Shown piece by piece: positions 1-8,462 of a stretch of 64,000 bases of DNA. Below the pieces are notes generated by a model that saw only the letters and a program-made list of their open reading frames with translations, made no database searches and had not been told where the DNA came from. Position 1 is the stretch's first letter, and each line of letters opens with the position of its first letter. The position numbers and the translations under genes are program-made. The stretch spans positions 3,720,001-3,784,000 of the forward strand of contig NZ_CP061913.1 of assembly GCF_019904175.1 (NCBI RefSeq), read 5' to 3'. The DNA comes from Dactylosporangium vinaceum. Lineage in GTDB: Bacteria; Actinomycetota; Actinomycetes; Mycobacteriales; Micromonosporaceae.

Positions 1-144
1 AACGCGTCCAAGGCCGACGAGTGGCGTGAACGTGACCTCGTCACGCGTCAGGGCGAGCGTCCCTCCTAGCATCGCGATCCGGCCGGCGATCGATCCTCCC
101 GACGAGAACGGAATACTTGCCGGCCATTCGCCATCGCTTGTCAC
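1..144 (-). CDS. GRAM/PH-like protein, 5' part only (runs off window)
   Basis: Only the first 48 residues are in the window; the reading frame is open to base 1. The GTG start at 144 is preceded by a strong AGGAGGG ribosome site seven bases upstream, which decides the start. The stretch GGTLALTRDEVTFTPL followed by VGLGR is typical of the second half of a GRAM (PH-like) domain, a membrane-lipid or protein binding fold found in small actinobacterial proteins. The function is unknown. It is the outermost gene seen of the left accessory arm and is followed by a dispersed repeat copy at 319-340. The family call rests on this short segment and is tentative. Confidence 0.5.
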   Translation of the reverse strand, partial: MTSDGEWPASIPFSSGGSIAGRIAMLGGTLALTRDEVTFTPLVGLGRV

Positions 145-562
145 TTCGGCACCCTCCTCGGAGTCGATCGTTGACCTGAGGAGTACCCACTTCACAGTCC
201 ACGCAGGACTCGGGCACACATTTTCTTCGCCAGGATCACGTGCACGCTCTTCGGCAGGGCAGGAAGCCGGCAGCGCTGCCGGTCCGTCACCGATCGTGAC
301 CAACTGCAACAGGCAGCTGCGCACGAACGGCGGCATGAGCTGAAGCCAAGATCTGATGAGCATTCTCGTCGGTGTGCGAGCAGATGGTCGGCAGGCTCAG
401 TGACCTGGTCGGTGACGCAGATCGCGCCCGATGCGTCGCAGACCCGCTCGGAAGCCTGTACGGTGCCCGATGTCGTCGCCGGTCGTTTGCTGGGCGGTCA
501 GCGGCTGCGCATAGCGGCCGCGGCACGAGCGGAAGCGGCAATCCGCTCTGTCAGCGCGGAAC
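145..562. other. Gene-free stretch with one dispersed repeat
   Basis: I see no convincing gene here. The open frames have no ribosome site and no recognisable protein. The only recognisable element is the repeat copy at 319-340. Confidence 0.5.
319..340 (+). repeat. Dispersed cassette-boundary repeat, copy L1
   Basis: Reads GCGCACGAACGGCGGCATGA then GC. It is a near-perfect copy of the family consensus (GCGCACCANCGGCGGCATGAGCG, + orientation). Confidence 0.75.
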
Positions 563-1120
563 TCAGGGCTCGGGCGACTGACCGGCCCGAATCCAGGCGA
601 AATAGTCGTCGAGGTGTTGCGGGTACATCATCCGGTTGACGACGCCACGCCATTGCGGTGGCAGCTCCCGGCTGGGCGTGCCGTCACCAGCGACGTCTTC
701 GATGGCCATGTTGTATCGCAGATACGTGTCCAGCTGGGGAAACACCGTCTCGTCGAGCGTCCGGCACAGCCCTGCGCCGTGCTCGGCGGCGGACTCCACC
801 GTCCGCAACATCCACATGTCAGCACCTGGGGCGAAGGCGAACTCTGGCGGCGGGTGGACGCGTCCGGACAACTGCCCCAAACCATGCTCGATGCCGCCCC
901 GGTACGCAATCCAACGGTCCGTGGCGGCGTCGATGTTGATGTAATACGGCGCGCAACCCGGATAGCTAGAGTTCTGAAACCACAGAGAGTCCACGCCGAC
1001 GCCATCGACGACGCGCAGAAAGCAGCCCTTCTTCCGGTCCTCGAACCCGTGGTCGCGCAGAAACGGCCGGACCTGCCCGGCCATCACCTGGTTGAGCGCC
1101 CGCCGCACTTCCGAGACCAT
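563..1120 (-). CDS. DUF4304 domain protein
   Basis: A 185-aa protein of unknown function. Residues about 20-150 fit the DUF4304 pattern: a basic GF motif (HGFEDRKKGCFLR), then LWFQNSSYPG and YYINID, and a C-terminal region with HPPPEFAF. The family is cytoplasmic and common next to toxin-immunity genes. A degraded paralogue lies at 54905-55295 in the right arm. The ATG at 1120 lacks a clear ribosome site; a start a few codons later is possible. It is flanked by a dispersed repeat on its 3' side (319-340). There is no operon partner, since the next gene (1302) diverges. Confidence 0.75.
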   Translation of the reverse strand: MVSEVRRALNQVMAGQVRPFLRDHGFEDRKKGCFLRVVDGVGVDSLWFQNSSYPGCAPYYINIDAATDRWIAYRGGIEHGLGQLSGRVHPPPEFAFAPGADMWMLRTVESAAEHGAGLCRTLDETVFPQLDTYLRYNMAIEDVAGDGTPSRELPPQWRGVVNRMMYPQHLDDYFAWIRAGQSPEP

Positions 1121-1301
1121 GCGTTCACGGTATGCGGTGAAAGCGCCAGAGACGTAGAGGTTCGCGAGGCGTTGAGAACCATTTGGGCAGCCACCACTCC
1201 GGTCCGGAAACCGACGCCATCACCAGCCTCTTGCGCACCATCGGCGCCAGATGAGGATGCCGATCGGTCGTTCAGGAAGCCTCCTATGTAAGGATCGTCG
1301 G

Positions 1302-1589
1302 ATGACCGACGAGCAGGCGCGTGTACTTGCGCGCGGCGGGAACATCGCGGTGACTTGGCTGGATGGCCGCGCCTTTCCAGGGATCCACGTACAGGGCGAC
1401 ACCTTCGCCGGGCTGTGTCGGCAGATCGCCGAAGCCGCCAGCCGGTTGCGCCATACTGGAGGCGACAGCGAAGCATCGGATGATCTCGGCTACGCGGTCG
1501 AGGAGATGGCTGGCATGGTGCGCTTCTACGAATCGGCACTCGCGGAGCGGGACATTCGACGGCCGTACCACCATGACGATGCCGGCTGA
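1302..1589 (+). CDS. DUF6959-like small protein
   Basis: A 95-aa acidic protein of unknown function. Residues about 8-90 carry the hallmarks of the DUF6959 family: a short strand ending RAFPGIHVQGD, then a helical tail with a MVRFYESAL motif. ATG 1302 is chosen because the upstream part of the frame overlaps the 5' flank of the divergent DUF4304 gene and has no coding character. The family is frequent in actinobacterial accessory regions, and no biochemical role is known. The gene stands alone, with the HEPN-motif gene converging from the other side. Confidence 0.6.
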   Translation: MTDEQARVLARGGNIAVTWLDGRAFPGIHVQGDTFAGLCRQIAEAASRLRHTGGDSEASDDLGYAVEEMAGMVRFYESALAERDIRRPYHHDDAG

Positions 1590-1766
1590 GGTGTGCTCAA
1601 AGCACTACGCAGCGCATCTCACTCAGTACGGTCGGCACGCCCGAATGGACCCACTGAAGTTACTACGCGTGGCGAGCGACTTGCGGCAGATGTGCGCACG
1701 TGACCTTGCCGTAGCAGGTACCTGCAGTACGGCCCTGAACTGCGGGAGCATCGTTAACGGCTCGTC

Positions 1767-2531
1767 TCACGTCCCGCCGCCAGCAGATCCCGGCTGCGGA
1801 CCGCCGATGTAGACCCGCACGAAGTGAAGCTGAGAGTGAAGCTCGTTCGCCGCATCTAGATGGCCCGCCAGTTCCTCCGGCGTTATCTCGATAATCACAT
1901 TCTTGCCCCCTTCGCGCTTCACGCGGCGGAAGAAGTCGCCTTCGATCGGAATTGAGTGTGCGACCTTATTTCGGAAGGAGACCAGACTCAGAAGCCTCGG
2001 CTTGAGGCTCTTATACGGCTCGGCAGCCATAAGATCGGGACGCTCTGCCTGGAGGATGTCCCTGAGTAGCTTGATCTTGTCGTCATACCGCATCCGATCG
2101 AGAGAGGCTTCTAGATCAGCGCGCTCGCCATCGGTCTTCGCGTACCACCAGCCGACAAGATCGGTTACCCGGAGTTCGCAAGCCTCGTGCAGGGCAAGGA
2201 TTAGCTCCGGGATCGGCTCGGTGCCCAGTTGCTTGGCCAAGCCATCGACGAAACTTGAGCCCGGGCGGCCGGCGGTCTTGAACTGGGCGATGCCGGTACA
2301 TTGCATCGGATCGTGATCATTTTCCGAGCAAACGCAACCGCAACCCGCCATCGTGGACACCAACACGTCACCCACGCGCTCTCCAACGAGGAACGGCTTG
2401 CCCGTTTCATCCCGCTCGGTGACCCGCACGCCAGACTTCGAAGCTTTCCGCCATGCCCGGTTGATCAGAGCCCGGTCGACCTCAATCCCGAGCGCCATGC
2501 GGCACGGGTCACAGACCATGTGGTAGGCCAC
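1767..2531 (-). CDS. HEPN-motif protein with Cys-rich N-terminal region
   Basis: A 254-aa protein. Residues 187-192 read RNKVAH, matching the RX4-6H motif of HEPN ribonuclease folds, inside an SFRNKVAHS helix typical of abortive-infection-type HEPN proteins. The N-terminal third has CDPC (7-10) and a GCGCVC plus DPMQC cluster (residues 64-78) that could bind zinc. The GTG at 2531 is chosen because it follows an AAGGGGG ribosome site; the open frame extends upstream to 2816 but crosses a dispersed repeat. If active it would be an RNA-cutting toxin or phage-defence effector. No partner antitoxin is obvious next door. The HEPN call rests on the motif and not on an alignment. Confidence 0.6.
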   Translation of the reverse strand: MAYHMVCDPCRMALGIEVDRALINRAWRKASKSGVRVTERDETGKPFLVGERVGDVLVSTMAGCGCVCSENDHDPMQCTGIAQFKTAGRPGSSFVDGLAKQLGTEPIPELILALHEACELRVTDLVGWWYAKTDGERADLEASLDRMRYDDKIKLLRDILQAERPDLMAAEPYKSLKPRLLSLVSFRNKVAHSIPIEGDFFRRVKREGGKNVIIEITPEELAGHLDAANELHSQLHFVRVYIGGPQPGSAGGGT

Positions 2532-2908
2532 GGCGAACCCCCTTGCCCTTGCTGGACGTGGGCGAACTTTACTCCCTGTCCAACTGGGGCGCCCCATGAT
2601 TTCGGCCGCCGGGCCACGTGGCGCTTGAACGCGCTCACGGCTGGCGACGTGGGCGGCAGGGGTTTGGCCCCGTCCACCATTGAGGTGCCGTTCGCCTCCC
2701 GGCCGACCCCCAGGGCGACGACAAGTGAAGTCGGCAGAACACGAGGTCTCGGCGCCGCTGGCCTCACCGGCAGGCGATAGTGGGCTCGGCCGGCTGCCGC
2801 GCACGAATAGCGGCATGAGCGTGCGCGGCGATGATGCGGTCGGGCAGGGGCGAGACGGCGTCGCTAGATGTAGGTTGTGTGGCCGGGCCTAAAGCGGCAT
2901 AGACGCGA
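2532..2908. other. Intergenic stretch with dispersed repeat
   Basis: No gene is supported here. It contains the repeat copy at 2799-2821 between two minus-strand genes. Confidence 0.5.
2799..2821 (+). repeat. Dispersed cassette-boundary repeat, copy L2
   Basis: GCGCACGAATAGCGGCATGA then GCG, two bases off the best copies. It separates the HEPN-motif gene from the next single gene (2909-3349). Confidence 0.75.
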
Positions 2909-3349
2909 TTATATGAGACCTTCGAAGGACTGCCCGCCGGGACGCCAGCACATCCAATGCCCGTCCTTGAAGCCGCTCAGGAGCGCGATTTCTGGTCCGG
3001 GCACGTCGTCAGCCTCGGGATGTAGGCAGATTGCGCCTTGGTCGAACTCGATCCGAAGGCCCCGGCCCCTCTCTTCTATCGTCGCGACAACACGGCTCGG
3101 TATGAACCTGCATAACGCATCGGCGTAGCCCACCTGCCGCGGGCCGATCCGACCGGACGGCGTTTGTACGACGGGTAACACATCGCAGTTGAGGACCGGC
3201 ATGTCTTCTGTCGGTCCATCGAAGCGCAGTTGCACGTAGTCCAAGACGAACTGGACCGAGTAGAGACGGAAGCCGACGAGACGACTTAGCAACGCGTTGG
3301 GAGCGTATGCACTGGGTTCCGACGGCATGGCGTCATATTGCCCGAACAT
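2909..3349 (-). CDS. Hypothetical protein, 146 aa
   Basis: I do not recognise the family. The protein has no signal peptide or membrane segment. The middle is rich in beta-strand-like residues (FRLYSVQFVLDYVQLRF), and it ends with GFKDGHWMCWRPGG. The open frame runs up to 3547, but the extra 66 codons include the dispersed repeat at 3438-3460, so the ATG at 3349 is a more likely start; its ribosome site (GAGGA) is distant. The pattern resembles the many small orphan or immunity-type proteins of actinobacterial accessory regions. It is the only gene between repeat copies L2 and L3. Confidence 0.6.
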   Translation of the reverse strand: MFGQYDAMPSEPSAYAPNALLSRLVGFRLYSVQFVLDYVQLRFDGPTEDMPVLNCDVLPVVQTPSGRIGPRQVGYADALCRFIPSRVVATIEERGRGLRIEFDQGAICLHPEADDVPGPEIALLSGFKDGHWMCWRPGGQSFEGLI

Positions 3350-3437
3350 CCGGCAGTGGACATCCTCGATTCGGCACGGTCGGAAGCTCGGCGCCGTCAG
3401 CCCACTCACCGTCTGTGACAAGCGCTGGGCGGCCGCC

Positions 3438-3460
3438 GCACACCAACGGCGGCATGTCCG
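3438..3460 (+). repeat. Dispersed cassette-boundary repeat, copy L3
   Basis: GCACACCAACGGCGGCATGT then CCG. It matches the consensus except near the 3' end, where TCCG replaces AGCG as in the GATCCGG sub-type. Confidence 0.7.
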
Positions 3461-3524
3461 GATGCGATGCGATGCCGTGGCGGCGCACATGTTGGCAGTG
3501 CCGGTATCGGTCTTGGTGTGGGTG

Positions 3525-3899
3525 TTAGGAGTGCTGGTCGCCGCCACGGCCGGTGAGACGGTGGACGGCCGGTTGTTGACCGGGTGACGATGCTTCAGGG
3601 GCGGGTTCCGGCCGTTGGTGGCCGCACTCGAGCTCGCGGCCCTCGAGGTCGGTCACCCACCCTTCGGACCCGTTGAAGTACACCTGTATCAGCCCAGCGT
3701 GGTAGTTCACGTCGAACGGCTCGCCTGGCCTCGTAGTACCTGGCCAGGACGACTCGCCGCCGGCCCGGCCAATCGTATGGATGACAACCGATTCGCCAGG
3801 GTTGAGCCAATAGTCCCACCCGTACCATTCGAGCACCACCTCAAGCGGTTCGGCGCTATTGTTGTGAATCGGCAAGCGGGCCAGAGGCTCGTCCCTCAC
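3525..3899 (-). CDS. Hypothetical protein, 124 aa
   Basis: A small cytoplasmic-looking protein. The first 90 residues look beta-rich and folded (LEVVLEWYGWDYWLNPGESV, then AGLIQVYFNG), and the last 30 are Pro/Glu/Ser-rich and probably disordered. GTG 3899 is preceded by AAGGA at good spacing. I do not recognise a family; the early part reads like a small beta-sandwich. It is the only gene between repeat copies L3 and L4. Confidence 0.6.
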   Translation of the reverse strand: MRDEPLARLPIHNNSAEPLEVVLEWYGWDYWLNPGESVVIHTIGRAGGESSWPGTTRPGEPFDVNYHAGLIQVYFNGSEGWVTDLEGRELECGHQRPEPAPEASSPGQQPAVHRLTGRGGDQHS

Positions 3900-4107
3900 G
3901 GTTCACCATCCTTACGAAGAACACCAGCCGCCGCGCACGCCAGATGAAGTGCCAGCGGTGGGAGTGACACTAACGCCCAACCCGACCGCGCCTACCGGTC
4001 CGGGCAGCACGACGCATCGACCTTGGGGAGCACGAGCATCGGCAGAACAGGTAGCCGCGACCACGCCGAGGACGGTCACCTTCGGTGACGGCCTCGAACT
4101 GCCAGGC

Positions 4108-4130
4108 GCGCACCAACGGCGGCATGAGCG
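4108..4130 (+). repeat. Dispersed cassette-boundary repeat, copy L4 (consensus-like)
   Basis: GCGCACCAACGGCGGCATGA then GCG, followed about 11 bases later by GATCAAGGT. This is one of the cleanest copies. Confidence 0.8.
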
Positions 4131-4177
4131 GATGTCGACGATCAAGGTGCGGCGCGTCGTCGGGTACGGTCATCGCC

Positions 4178-4765
4178 GTGGATGTGGAGGACTTCTGGCG
4201 GTTGCTGGAGCATTCAGCCGAGGAGAGCACACACCCGCAGCGCCGGGCCGAGTGGCTTGAGTATCGGCTCAGCAAAGTTGCCCTGGGTCACATCATGGAC
4301 TTTCAGATCTACCTTGACACCGCTCGAGGACCGATCGATACCTGGAACATGCTGGGAGGCGCCAATCTCATCATGGACGGTCTCTGCAGTGGCGACTCGT
4401 TCTGGTACTTCCAGCCATGGCTCATCGGTCAGGGACGACGCTGGTGGCAGCACGCCGCTCAGAATCCCGACAATCTCGTTGACCTCCCCGCGGTACAGAA
4501 CCTCGCTGGTCGCCGTCCACAGCAGTGGCCCGATGCCGAGTGGCCGCACTGGGAAGACCTGAGCGCCGTTGCCTCCCTCGCCTACGACCGGCGCACCGGC
4601 CAGGAAGAAGGCATCTACGACGCCCTCAGCGAACGGGGTCACCCCTGCCCCTCGGCGCCGCAGATGATCGGCAACATTTGGAACACCGACAGCCCGGCCG
4701 AGATCGAACAGCGTCTACCACGGCTCAACCGGCTGTTCCCACGCGAACGCTACCTGCGGCCTTGA
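4178..4765 (+). CDS. DUF4240 domain protein
   Basis: A 195-aa protein. It opens with VDVEDFWRLLE and has GLCSGDSFWYFQPWLIGQGR near residue 70 and NPDNLVDLP near residue 100, the signature of DUF4240, a cytoplasmic family of unknown function often found as an orphan immunity-like gene. GTG 4178 is chosen because the family begins at this motif; the frame extends upstream into repeat L4. A paralogue with a frameshift lies at 50279-50780 in the right arm. It is the single gene between repeats L4 and L5. Confidence 0.8.
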   Translation: MDVEDFWRLLEHSAEESTHPQRRAEWLEYRLSKVALGHIMDFQIYLDTARGPIDTWNMLGGANLIMDGLCSGDSFWYFQPWLIGQGRRWWQHAAQNPDNLVDLPAVQNLAGRRPQQWPDAEWPHWEDLSAVASLAYDRRTGQEEGIYDALSERGHPCPSAPQMIGNIWNTDSPAEIEQRLPRLNRLFPRERYLRP

Positions 4766-4796
4766 GCGCGCGAGCACGACGGCGACCCCTCGCCGA

Positions 4797-4834
4797 CCGC
4801 TCGACCAGCGGCATGAGCGCGCACGTGATCAAGC
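4797..4834 (+). repeat. Dispersed cassette-boundary repeat, copy L5
   Basis: The 5' part has decayed (CTCGACCAGCGGCATGAGCG), but the core GCGGCATGAGCG and the following CGCACGTGATCAAG are intact. It lies 60 bases before the next gene. Confidence 0.7.
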
Positions 4835-4894
4835 AACGCTGGCGCCCCGAGCGTTCGGAACGCAACGCCCTATCACCTTTGACTGGAGGTGCTG

Positions 4895-5251
4895 ATGCAA
4901 GCAGATGAGCCGGCCGTGGCCGAGATGGAGAGCGCGACAGCGGACCTGCTCCGCCTCGCGTTCGTCGAGATCAGATTCCTGACCGAGGATCGACACGAGG
5001 ATCAGTCGCCCGAAGCTGTCATCCGGCGCCGTAAGCGCGTCAACGCGATCGCCGACATCTGCCACAACCTTCCGGGCCTGCTGGCGCCGGATCGGCGTGC
5101 CCGTCTGGCTGATGGACTGCGGTCTCTGTGGAACACTGCCAACGCGGTTCAGCGGCGTTGGCTCGTCGGCAACTGGGATCACCTCGCCTACGATCATCGG
5201 TGGCTCACCGCGTCGACACCGGACGCGACAGCAGGCACCGCCGCCGAGTGA
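4895..5251 (+). CDS. Hypothetical helical protein, 118 aa
   Basis: A small, probably all-helical protein with no membrane segment and no family I recognise. Motifs are FVEIRFLTEDRH, RKRVNAIADICHNLPG and RWLVGNWDHLAYDHRW. ATG 4895 is set by a perfect GGAGG five bases upstream. The short VNAIADICHNLPGLL stretch resembles small actinobacterial orphan proteins that accompany immunity genes, but this is only an impression. It is the single gene between repeats L5 and L6. Confidence 0.65.
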   Translation: MQADEPAVAEMESATADLLRLAFVEIRFLTEDRHEDQSPEAVIRRRKRVNAIADICHNLPGLLAPDRRARLADGLRSLWNTANAVQRRWLVGNWDHLAYDHRWLTASTPDATAGTAAE

Positions 5252-5271
5252 CGGTTCGCCGTAGGACCGCA

Positions 5272-5300
5272 GCACACCGGATGGCGGCAGATGCGGAAAC
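5272..5300 (+). repeat. Dispersed cassette-boundary repeat, copy L6 (GATCCGG sub-type)
   Basis: GCACACCGGATGGCGGCAGA then TGCGGAAAC. It aligns base for base with copy L7 over most of its length. It separates two genes that would otherwise look adjacent. Confidence 0.6.
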
Positions 5301-5331
5301 GGCGGCAGCTCGGCGGCCGCTTTCTCCGCTA

Positions 5332-6039
5332 CTACAATAAGCGCGCATCGCCGAGCGTTACGTGTGTAGACGTGCCGCCGCTGCGGATTACGCATCTTAC
5401 CACTAGGCGAACCGCGCCATTCAATGGGAAGTCGACGCTCTTGGGATGGCCGAGTGACACAACAAAAGAAGCATTGAGTGCCTGACCGTCCTGATTTTCG
5501 AACGTCACTGACACCGAGTATCCGGTCGCGCCACTCTCGTCGTCTGCGATGCCGACCGTGGCAGCGAATCGGGTGAAGCCGCCTGATGTCCACGTTTGCT
5601 TGCTAGCATACTGGGCAGTTCCGCACCACTTCTTCACGCTCTGCTCGTACAACTTACCCGACATTGAGAACGATCCCGCACCAGCTGTGTTCTCAGCGGT
5701 TGACGTTCTGGCGATAAGGTAAACGGGCGAAGGCGCTGGCGATTGCTCAAGTGGTGGCTCGGACTTCACCGAACTTTGAGACGGCGCCGCGCTGGGCGAA
5801 TTCTGACTCTCGAAACGACTTGGCGCCACCGACGTCGGGGAGCCGATGCCGAACGTCGGGTGCGGTGAGCCGGCGGGGCTAGTTGACACCGTTGGGGGTT
5901 CCGCAGGACCAGCCGTGATCTTGAAGTCAGTAGCATCCCGTACCAGCGCGAGGATGCTCACGAGAAGCCCGAGAATGCTGACTGCAACTCCGATTGCCGC
6001 GAGCCCAGGGTGTTCCTTGAACCAGTTCCACAGCCGCAC
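5332..6039 (-). CDS. Membrane-anchored NPCBM-like protein
   Basis: A protein of about 235 aa. A single membrane segment (HPGLAAIGVAVSILGLLVSI and onward) near residues 8-30 is followed by a Pro/Ser-rich spacer (about residues 45-105). The C-terminal beta-domain (FTRFAATVGIADDESG, then VSVTFENQDGQ and GAVRLVVRC) resembles NPCBM-type carbohydrate-binding modules. This suggests an anchored extracellular sensor or binding protein. GTG 6039 is chosen, nine bases after GGAAGG; GTG 6045 is too close. It is the single gene between repeats L6 and L7. No ligand can be named. Confidence 0.6.
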   Translation of the reverse strand: MRLWNWFKEHPGLAAIGVAVSILGLLVSILALVRDATDFKITAGPAEPPTVSTSPAGSPHPTFGIGSPTSVAPSRFESQNSPSAAPSQSSVKSEPPLEQSPAPSPVYLIARTSTAENTAGAGSFSMSGKLYEQSVKKWCGTAQYASKQTWTSGGFTRFAATVGIADDESGATGYSVSVTFENQDGQALNASFVVSLGHPKSVDFPLNGAVRLVVRCVIRSGGTSTHVTLGDARLL

Positions 6040-6231
6040 GAACACGCACCTTCCAAGATGGCGGGCGCTGGTGACCCTATGACGCAGGCGGCAACGCGTA
6101 CATCCCATTCACCCGATCGGCGGAGCTCGTAGAGAGCCATCCCAACCGTTGCCCGACGCACGTCGGGCTTGACAGGATGCTCGATCAAGCCGAGCCCCGT
6201 AACTAAGGGTGACGAGTTCGGGTCGGCCACA

Positions 6232-6268
6232 GCGCACCAACGGCGGCAGATCCGGTAAACCTGGATCG
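6232..6268 (+). repeat. Dispersed cassette-boundary repeat, copy L7
   Basis: GCGCACCAACGGCGGCAGAT then CCGGTAAACCTGGATCG. Its 3' half carries a GATCC...GGATC inverted repeat. Core GCGGCA at 6243-6248 is one exact end of the duplicated unit. Confidence 0.8.
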
Positions 6269-7094
6269 TTCCGCTCACAGGGCCTTCGGCGTTGGCCTGC
6301 GACGGCGCTGGCGTTGCAGGCCCGTCAGGTCAGTGATGTCGACGGTGCACCATTGCTGGTCTTCGGCTGCGAAGTGGCCGACCCATTCGGCGAACGTCCA
6401 GTCGGACTGCCCACTGGTGATCGACGCGGACGTTCGCAGCTTCGCCAGTGCCTCGGACTCCAGTGCCGTATCGCCGGTCGTCCGGGCAAGGATCACCGCC
6501 TGGACGATCCGGGCTTCTGCAGCGCCCTGGGGAGACGCGAGCAACCCGTCCCGCTCCCAGATTCCCTCGTGGCTGCCGTGGCCGGCCAGCAATAGCCGGC
6601 CGAGCTCGGCGCGGTCGTGCAGCATCCACAACATGGCGGGTACGTAGCGGCGACCGTCCTCGACGAGCTGCGGGTCGAGCGGTTCACGGCCGTTGGGCCA
6701 CGGGTAGATGCGGCGGCCGGCGACGTAGCGCCGCTGCCCGTCGACAACGGTCCACTCGTCGTCGCCTTGGAACTCTGCGCAGAAACCACGGCCGGCCATC
6801 AGGTTCAGTGCATCGTCGCGAACCTGGACCCCCCACTGCAGCTGGCCGGGCGGATGCATGATCGATACCTCGCGCCGCAACCCGTCGCTGTAGTACAGCG
6901 CACTGGCCGTCAGCTGATTGCCCAGCATCTGGTCCGGCTCGGGCAACCCCCACGCCACCAGCAACTGGGCGAATACCCGCGCCCGCGGCCTGGGCCGACC
7001 TGCCATGATCACACCCTACGCGGATCGGCGGCCTATACAGCGACAACAGGAGGTTGGTCACTGCAGGCGCCGCCAACGCGCTGTCTCAGCGGCA
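6243..7094 (-). mobile_element. Duplicated single-gene cassette, left copy
   Basis: An 852-bp segment present again, inverted, at 50948-51799. It is delimited by GCGGCA cores of repeats L7 and L8. I could find only three base differences between the copies. Sequence outside the cores differs. See the findings. Confidence 0.75.
6275..7006 (-). CDS. Orphan protein, 243 aa (cassette copy 1)
   Basis: A soluble protein of unknown function, identical in sequence to the one at 51036-51767. It opens with a basic stretch (AGRPRPRARVFAQLL) and contains WGVQVRDDALNL, RRIYPWPNGREPLDP and a helical C-terminal half with SDWTFAEWVGHFAAEDQQWC. ATG 7006 follows AGGG at about eight bases; GTG 7012 is the alternative. 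I do not recognise a family. The gene fills almost the whole cassette, starting 83 bases from one repeat core and ending 27 bases from the other. Confidence 0.75.
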   Translation of the reverse strand: MAGRPRPRARVFAQLLVAWGLPEPDQMLGNQLTASALYYSDGLRREVSIMHPPGQLQWGVQVRDDALNLMAGRGFCAEFQGDDEWTVVDGQRRYVAGRRIYPWPNGREPLDPQLVEDGRRYVPAMLWMLHDRAELGRLLLAGHGSHEGIWERDGLLASPQGAAEARIVQAVILARTTGDTALESEALAKLRTSASITSGQSDWTFAEWVGHFAAEDQQWCTVDITDLTGLQRQRRRRPTPKAL

Positions 7095-7100
7095 TGAGCG
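7078..7100 (+). repeat. Dispersed cassette-boundary repeat, copy L8
   Basis: GCGCTGTCTCAGCGGCATGA then GCG. The half inside the cassette (GCGCTGTCTCA) is shared with the copy at 50938-50964; the outside half (TGAGCG) is not. Confidence 0.8.
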
Positions 7101-7335
7101 CGCGCTGTCGGGATGGTGTCCGGTGGAGTTCGGGCCTCCGCCGGCGCAAAGCAGGACGTTGGTTTACCGTCGCTGAGGCGGGAGGCATTCTCGGCGACGC
7201 TCCATGGAGGTGGCGATGGCTGACGTCATCGTGACAGGAGCGCGCGACCTGTCGGCAATCCAGCAGCCGTCATGTGACCCGCGTCCAGCGACCATCCTTG
7301 ATACGTGCAGGTAGGCAGTGGAAGTGGGTTGGGCA

Positions 7336-7860
7336 ATGGCTGACCAGGCAAGGCAAGTAGGGTCGGACCACGGGCTCGAACTACGACCCGTCCAGCCATC
7401 CCGGAAAAAGCTGCGACCTGGCGACATCTTCGTGATGCGGGCGGCAACCGGCCAACACCTGTACGGGCGAGTCGTTGCCGTCGATCTGCCGGAGGATCGC
7501 GCCCCCCTTCCCGGCTGCAACATGATCTACGTATACGACATACTCCGTGAAGCGGCAGAGCCGGTACCGATCGCAGAACTGACACCCGACCGGCTCCTGA
7601 TCCCGCCAATGTTCATCAACCGGCTCGGCTGGAGCCGCGGCTACATGCAGACGGTCGCGCACACCGACCTGACAGCCGAGGACCTACTCGAACAGCACTG
7701 CTTTGTTGACTACTTGCGACGCGGGTATGTCGACGAGAAGGGCAAGCAACTGCCGGCACGCACGGACCCCTGCGGAGAGTGGGGACTAGCCAGCTACCTG
7801 GTGTTGTCGGACTACGTCCACAAAGCGCTCCGAGGGGAACAGCCGGTCGCGGATATCTGA
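7336..7860 (+). CDS. Imm26-like immunity protein
   Basis: A 174-aa soluble protein. Residues about 20-150 match the Imm26 pattern: KLRPGDIFVMR near the start, then HLYGRVVAVDLP, a YVYDIL strand and RLLIPPMFINRLGWSRGY. Imm26 proteins are predicted immunity proteins of polymorphic toxin systems. No toxin is visible nearby, so it would be an orphan. ATG 7336 is chosen on family alignment; there is no clear ribosome site, and GTG 7318 is possible. It is the only gene between repeats L8 and L9. Confidence 0.6.
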   Translation: MADQARQVGSDHGLELRPVQPSRKKLRPGDIFVMRAATGQHLYGRVVAVDLPEDRAPLPGCNMIYVYDILREAAEPVPIAELTPDRLLIPPMFINRLGWSRGYMQTVAHTDLTAEDLLEQHCFVDYLRRGYVDEKGKQLPARTDPCGEWGLASYLVLSDYVHKALRGEQPVADI

Positions 7861-8371
7861 AGTGCCCGGACCGCGACGAAGGTCGCGGGCGTCCTGACGA
7901 TCGATCGGTCTTGACGACCAGGTGCGCGCACATCGGCAAATCCGGTAACCATGATCGGGCACCCTGGTTCGACCCCGCGCGGGCGCCGATGCTCTCGGGA
8001 GTGGTCGTCGAGCTCGTGTGGATGCGTCCCTGGTGCGATCTGGCCGGATCCTGTTGATCACAGTACGGGCGCACGTATCGCCGATGTGTTGTGATCGTCC
8101 ACAGTGGACTAGTTTTGCAGATCTTTAGGGCGCGCTAAGTAAAGTGTTTGCTGAGCGGCATGCTGGTCGCCGAAACCGCGAAGGCGCAGGTCGGCATCGT
8201 GCCCGGCTCCGAGTTTCCGCATTCGTTGGCGCGCTGGGCGTGACCCTGAAGCCGCAGGTCGAAGCTGTGGCGGATAGGTATCCGTACGCCCGTGCGGATC
8301 ATACTCGTGTCGTACGGCGATCACCGCGTCGGCCAATGTCAACAAGAAGGCCTGAGCTGCCCTTTCCTTCG
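7861..8371. other. Gene-free stretch
   Basis: No gene is supported here. It contains repeat copy L9 (7926-7958), and around 8155-8170 a weak GAGCGGCATGCTGG that may be another decayed copy. It ends at the tRNA-like fragment. Confidence 0.5.
7926..7958 (+). repeat. Dispersed cassette-boundary repeat, copy L9
   Basis: GCGCACATCGGCAAATCCGG then TAACCATGATCGG. It is a shorter, diverged member of the GATCCGG sub-type. Confidence 0.6.
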
Positions 8372-8403
8372 TCGGGACAGCGGGATTCGAACCCACGACC
8401 CCA
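8372..8403 (-). tRNA. tRNA 3'-end fragment (probable attachment site)
   Basis: On the minus strand GGGGTCGTGGGTTCGAATCC followed by CGCTGTCCCGAC gives a T-arm (GTGGG-TTCGAAT-CCCGC) plus the 3' acceptor strand of a tRNA. Upstream bases can form a GGGGC-CTCCGAC-GCCCC anticodon-like loop (CCG, Arg-like), but there is no D-arm and no 5' acceptor strand. This is therefore a fragment and not a working gene. The position right behind an integrase end fits an att site. Confidence 0.55.
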
Positions 8404-8462
8404 GGGGGCGTCGGAGGCCCCGGGCGAGCTGAGCGAGGTCGTGGGCGGCTTGTTCGGCGGCG

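Noticed and set aside
319..7958. Reading the repeats as simple transcription terminators
   Set aside because: The copies have only weak inverted symmetry, occur before as well as after genes on either strand, and form exact ends of a duplicated segment.
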